Shown here: positions 6,713-10,561 of the stretch, one piece after another
How positions within the stretch are numbered: the first letter of the stretch is position 1
How the letters are laid out: each line of letters starts with the position of its first letter
Assembly (NCBI GenBank): GCA_944387745.1
Contig: CALXGD010000050.1
Location: 1 to 10,561 of the forward strand
Reading direction: 5' to 3'
DNA length: 10,561 bases
Source: an uncultured Oscillospiraceae bacterium
GTDB lineage: Bacteria > Bacillota_A > Clostridia > Oscillospirales > Oscillospiraceae
The notes under the pieces: generated by a model
Told to the model about the DNA's origin: nothing
What the model saw: only the letters and a program-made list of their open reading frames with translations
Databases searched by the model: none
Position numbers and translations under genes: made by a program

Positions 6713-9700
6713 TCACGCGCCCAACATAGAGAACAGGTCCATCTGGCTGGTCTCCGGCAAATCGCCGAAGGCACCCGCCTCCTTCAGAAGCTCAATGTGG
6801 GTCTTGGATACCTTAGGGCAGGCGGTGGAAATTTCTTCAATGGAAATAAACTCCTTGCCCTTCCTCTGCTCCGCCAGGGAGATGGCCGCCGTCTCCCCCA
6901 GGCCGGCCACGGAGACGAAGGGCGGGATCAGAGCGTTGTGCTCCTCATCTATTTTAAACATGAGGGCCTCGGACTGGTAGATGTCCATCCGCCGGAAGGT
7001 GAAGCCCCGGAGATAAAATTCGTAGCACACCTCCAGAGTGGTGAGCATACCCTGCTCCACGGCGGTGGCCTCCTTGTCCTTGGCCACAATCTCCCGCATT
7101 TTCCGCTGACACGCCTCCATCCCCCGGCACATGTACCGCTCGTCAAAGGCCTTGGCCCGGATGGAGAAATAGGCGGCGTAGAAGGCCAGAGGCCGGTGCA
7201 CCTTGAACCAGGCAATGCGGAAGGCCATCATCACATAGGCCACCGCGTGGGCCTTGGGGAACAGGTAGGCGATCTTCTTGCAGGAGCCGATGTACCAGTC
7301 TGGCACCCCGTGTTCCTTCATCTCCTCCTCCGCCCCCTCGGGCAGCCCCCTTCCCTTTCGCACCGCCTCCATAATTTTAAAGGAGCGCTTGGGCTCCATG
7401 CCCTTGGAGATCAAAAACAGCATGATGTCGTCCCGGCAGCCAATGGCCTCGTTGACCTTTGCGGTGCCAGAGGTGATCAGGTCCTTGGCGTTGCCCAGCC
7501 ACACGTCGGTGCCGTGGGAGAAGCCGGACAGGCGGATCAGGACATCAAACTGATCGGGCCGGGTATCCTCCAGCATCACCCGGACGAAGGAGGTGCCAAA
7601 CTCCGGGATGGCGGTCCCCCCGGTGGGTCCTAGAATTTTGTCGTTCTCATAGCCCAGCACCTTAGAGGACTGGAAGATAGACATGGTGTCTGGGTCGTCC
7701 AGGGGAATGTCCGTGCGGGCGTTCACCCCCGTCAGATCCTCCAGCATCCGGATCATGGTGGGGTCATCGTGACCCAGCATATCCAGCTTCAGGAGGTTGG
7801 ACTCCATGGCGTGGTATTCAAAGTGGGTGGTGATGATGTCCGTGTTGGGGTCGTCCGCCGGGTGCTGGACGGGACAGAAGTCGTAGATCTCCTTGTCCTG
7901 GGGAATGACCACCATGCCGCCGGGGTGCTGTCCAGTGGTGCGCCGCACCCCGGTGCAGCCGATGGCCAAGCGGTTCTCCTCCGCCTTAGACACCGTTCTG
8001 CCCCGCGCCTCCAGATACTTTTTCACATAGCCGAAGGCGGTCTTTGCCGCCACGGTGGCGATGGTTCCCGCCCGGAACACGTGGGTCTGGCCGAAGAGCT
8101 CGAAAGTATACCGGTGGGCGTTGGCCTGGTACTCCCCAGAAAAGTTCAGGTCGATGTCGGGCACCTTGTCACCGCCAAAGCCCAGGAAGGTCTCAAAGGG
8201 GATGTTAAAGCCGTCCTTTACATATTTCGTTCCACACACCGGGCACACCGCATCGGGCATATCCGCCCCGCAGCCGTAGGGATGGGCCGGGTCCTGGGCG
8301 TAGTCGAAGTCGGAGTGCTTGCACTTGGGGCAGCGGTAGTGGGCGGGCAGGGAGTTCACCTCGGTGATGCCCGACATGAAGGCCACCAGGGAGGAGCCCA
8401 CCGACCCACGGGAGCCCACCAGATAGCCGTGCTCCAGAGAGTTCTGCACCAGCTTCTGGGCGGACATGTAGATCACGTCGTATTTGCAGCGGATGATATC
8501 CCCCAGCTCCGCGTTGATTCGGTCGGTGACGATTTGCGGGGGTTCCTCCCCGTACAGGTCGTGGGCCTTCCCCCAGACCAGGCGCTTGAGCTCCCCGTCG
8601 GAGTCCTCCAGCTTGGGGGCAAACAGGCCCTTGGGCAGAGGCTCGATGGGGTCGCACCAGTCGGCGATCAGATTGGTGTTCTTCACCACCACCTCATAGG
8701 CCTTCTCCTCCCCCAGATATGCAAACTCCCGGAGCATCTCCTCCGTGGTCTTGAAGTAGATGGGCAGGGACTCGTCCGCATCCTCAAAGCCCTTGGAGTC
8801 CAGGAGGATATGGCGGTAGATCTCATCCTCCGGATCCAGGAAGTGGACGTCCCCAGTGGCACACACCGGCTTGCCCAGCTCCTCTCCCAGCTTCACAATG
8901 GTGCGGTTGAAGTCCCGCAGCTCCTCCTCGCTGCGGACCTGGCCCTTGCGGAGCATGAACATGTTGTTGCAGATGGGCTGGATCTCCAGGTAGTCATACC
9001 AGGAGGCGATTCGTTTCAGCTCCTCCCAGTCCTTGCCGTCCACCACCGCCCGGAACAGCTCGCCCGCCTCGCAGGCGGAGCCGATGATCAGACCCTCCCG
9101 GTTCTCGTTGATGAGGGACTTGGGCATAATAGGGTAGCGCTTAAAGTGCTCCAAATAGGCCAGGGAGATGAGCTTATAGAGGCTGCGCAGGCCGGTCTGG
9201 TTTTTGGCCAGGATAATCAGGTGCTTGGGCTGGCGCTTCCCCTTCCCGCCCCCCTTGCGCAGCTTGGGCATGGCTGGGTTGATCTCCCCCAGGGTGCGCA
9301 CTCCCATCTCCTCCAGCCGCTTGAAGAAGTGGGGCAGCATATAGGCCACCGTGGCCGCGTCGTCGCTGGCCCGGTGGTGGTTAAAGGCGGGGAGATGCAG
9401 GTACTCCGCCACGATGTCCAGCTTGTACTTGTTCAGCTCCGGCAGCAGATTCTGGGCCAGGATCAGGCTGTCCACCGAGGGGTTGTGGAAGGGGATCCCG
9501 TATTTCCGGCACCCGGCGGCGATGAAGCCCATGTCGAACTCCGCATTGTGGGCAGCCAGGGGCCGGTCCCCGGCGAAGTCCAGAAACATCCGCAGGGCCT
9601 CCTCCTGGGAGGGGGCCCCCCGCAGCATCTCGTCGGTGATGCCGGTGAGGTGCGTGATCTCCGGACTCAGCAGCCGCTCTGGAGAGACGAAGGTGTTGAA

Positions 9701-10561
9701 GGTGTCGGTGATCTCTCCGTTTTTCAGCACCACCGCCCCGATCTCAATGATCACCTCATACTTCCGATTCAGGCCGGTGGTCTCAATGTCAAAGCAGACG
9801 ATTTCGTGGTCGAAGGGCTGACTGGTCTCCCCGTGGACCACCACCCGGTCATCTACGTCGTTGAGAAAGTAGGCCTCCGTCCCGTACAGCACTTTGATCT
9901 TTTTGGCGGAGTGCCAGGCGTCGGGGAAGGACTGTGCCCCCCCGTGGTCTGTGATGGCGATGGCGCGGTGACACCAGGCCTCCGCCCGCTTGACTACGTT
10001 CTTGTCCGGCCCCAGCCCGGCCCCCACGGCGGTGAGAGCGTCCATGGCAGACATGGTGGTGTGCAGGTGGAGCTCCACCCGCTTCTCCGGGGCGTTGTCC
10101 ATTTTCATATGCTTCTCCGCTGCCATCACCGCCACTGGCTCCAGCACCATGTCCCCGTAGAAGCGGTCCATATTCAGCCGCCCCTGGACCAGCAGGTGCA
10201 GACCGTCCCGCACCCCGTCCACCAGGGCCTTGCCCTCGTCCCCAGGGAAAAACCTGCTCACCCGGATGGAGCCGGTGTAGTCGGTGAGGTCAAACGCCAC
10301 TACCCAGGCCCCCCGCTTCTTCAGCTCCCGGTTGTCAACGGCAAACACATCCCCCTCTACCACCACCATGCCCATGTCCAGCTCCAGCTCCCCGATGGGC
10401 ACCGGGGCGCGCTTGATGGGCTTGCCGAAGATGGCATTACCGCTGTTTCCCCTCTTCTCCCCCTTTCCGCTGCCGGACCTCTTTTTGCTGGCAGGGGTGG
10501 CCAGGCGCACCTGCTTCAGAGCGGCGGCCCGAATGGCCTCTGTCCTGGCGAAGGCGTCCTG
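6713..10561 (-). CDS. polC: DNA polymerase III subunit alpha, Gram-positive PolC type, 5' end cut by window edge
   Basis: PolC is the main replicative DNA polymerase of low-GC-lineage Gram-positive bacteria, with a built-in proofreading exonuclease. The frame is open to the right edge; 1282 residues are visible of a usual 1430-1450, so part of the N-terminal domain is missing. A GTG at 10510 is internal. Numbered from the window edge: OB-fold domain about 60-150; PHP domain start with HLHTTMSAMD at 165-174 and ITDHG at 203-207; inserted DEDDh exonuclease with FDIETTGL 257-264, AHNAEFD 337-343 and HRASDDA 396-402; PHP continuation with GDVHFLDPEDEIYRHIL near 570-586; palm loop GSRGSVGSS 716-724; zinc-binding cysteines 744, 747, 764, 773 and 776; catalytic aspartates in PDIDLNFS (802, 804) and in KLDMLGHDDP (927); YLFPKAHAVAYV near 1099-1110; helix-hairpin-helix about 1218-1244. 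The C terminus QMDLF (1273-1277) is the sliding-clamp-binding motif. All catalytic residues are present and there is no frameshift. Its terminator is at 6587-6619. Confidence 0.98.
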   Translation of the reverse strand, partial: QDAFARTEAIRAAALKQVRLATPASKKRSGSGKGEKRGNSGNAIFGKPIKRAPVPIGELELDMGMVVVEGDVFAVDNRELKKRGAWVVAFDLTDYTGSIRVSRFFPGDEGKALVDGVRDGLHLLVQGRLNMDRFYGDMVLEPVAVMAAEKHMKMDNAPEKRVELHLHTTMSAMDALTAVGAGLGPDKNVVKRAEAWCHRAIAITDHGGAQSFPDAWHSAKKIKVLYGTEAYFLNDVDDRVVVHGETSQPFDHEIVCFDIETTGLNRKYEVIIEIGAVVLKNGEITDTFNTFVSPERLLSPEITHLTGITDEMLRGAPSQEEALRMFLDFAGDRPLAAHNAEFDMGFIAAGCRKYGIPFHNPSVDSLILAQNLLPELNKYKLDIVAEYLHLPAFNHHRASDDAATVAYMLPHFFKRLEEMGVRTLGEINPAMPKLRKGGGKGKRQPKHLIILAKNQTGLRSLYKLISLAYLEHFKRYPIMPKSLINENREGLIIGSACEAGELFRAVVDGKDWEELKRIASWYDYLEIQPICNNMFMLRKGQVRSEEELRDFNRTIVKLGEELGKPVCATGDVHFLDPEDEIYRHILLDSKGFEDADESLPIYFKTTEEMLREFAYLGEEKAYEVVVKNTNLIADWCDPIEPLPKGLFAPKLEDSDGELKRLVWGKAHDLYGEEPPQIVTDRINAELGDIIRCKYDVIYMSAQKLVQNSLEHGYLVGSRGSVGSSLVAFMSGITEVNSLPAHYRCPKCKHSDFDYAQDPAHPYGCGADMPDAVCPVCGTKYVKDGFNIPFETFLGFGGDKVPDIDLNFSGEYQANAHRYTFELFGQTHVFRAGTIATVAAKTAFGYVKKYLEARGRTVSKAEENRLAIGCTGVRRTTGQHPGGMVVIPQDKEIYDFCPVQHPADDPNTDIITTHFEYHAMESNLLKLDMLGHDDPTMIRMLEDLTGVNARTDIPLDDPDTMSIFQSSKVLGYENDKILGPTGGTAIPEFGTSFVRVMLEDTRPDQFDVLIRLSGFSHGTDVWLGNAKDLITSGTAKVNEAIGCRDDIMLFLISKGMEPKRSFKIMEAVRKGRGLPEGAEEEMKEHGVPDWYIGSCKKIAYLFPKAHAVAYVMMAFRIAWFKVHRPLAFYAAYFSIRAKAFDERYMCRGMEACQRKMREIVAKDKEATAVEQGMLTTLEVCYEFYLRGFTFRRMDIYQSEALMFKIDEEHNALIPPFVSVAGLGETAAISLAEQRKGKEFISIEEISTACPKVSKTHIELLKEAGAFGDLPETSQMDLFSMLGA

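Noticed and set aside
6675..6716. Thirteen-codon minus-strand frame beginning with a GTG that overlaps the polC stop
   Set aside because: Too short, no own ribosome binding site beyond the overlap, and no recognisable product.
6461..7633. Plus-strand open frame of 390 codons
   Set aside because: It is antisense to the polC 3' end and terminator, has no recognised motif, and is explained by GC-skewed codon use of polC.

Overview
The window reads as a GC-rich, low-redundancy stretch of ordinary chromosome from a Gram-positive member of the Clostridia. The Gram-positive-type replicative polymerase PolC, an LL-diaminopimelate aminotransferase (DapL), AGGAGG-type ribosome binding sites and GC-rich codon use together suggest the Oscillospiraceae/Flavonifractor neighbourhood. 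That placement is an inference from gene content, not a database match. I see no mobile element, CRISPR array, tRNA/rRNA or phage gene.

Layout from left to right. (1) The 3' part of dapL (+), cut by the left edge, ends at 997 and is followed by a long hairpin terminator. (2) On the minus strand, 2697 to 1115, lies a large FAD-dependent dehydrogenase of the COG2509 type. A one-base loss near 1709-1710 splits it into two frames, although both halves are well conserved. (3) A 164-base divergent intergenic region carries a good sigma-A promoter for a small nitroreductase (+, 2862-3407) and a weaker extended -10 promoter for the flavoprotein. (4) A palindromic two-way terminator at 3413-3448 separates the nitroreductase from the convergent Bax inhibitor-1/YccA-like membrane protein (-, 4170-3451). 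(5) Upstream of that on the same strand is a 703-residue LTA-synthase-like membrane phosphoglycerol transferase (-, 6378-4267). (6) A 334-base intergenic region holds the polC terminator and an AT-rich extended -10 promoter for the LTA-synthase-like gene. (7) polC (-) fills 6713 to the right edge and continues beyond it.

The genes look like separate transcription units rather than one pathway: lysine/peptidoglycan precursor synthesis (dapL), two flavoenzymes transcribed divergently, two membrane proteins involved in envelope or ion homeostasis, and DNA replication. The clearest anomaly is the frameshift in the COG2509 gene. The rest of the window is well explained, and I found no convincing undescribed system.
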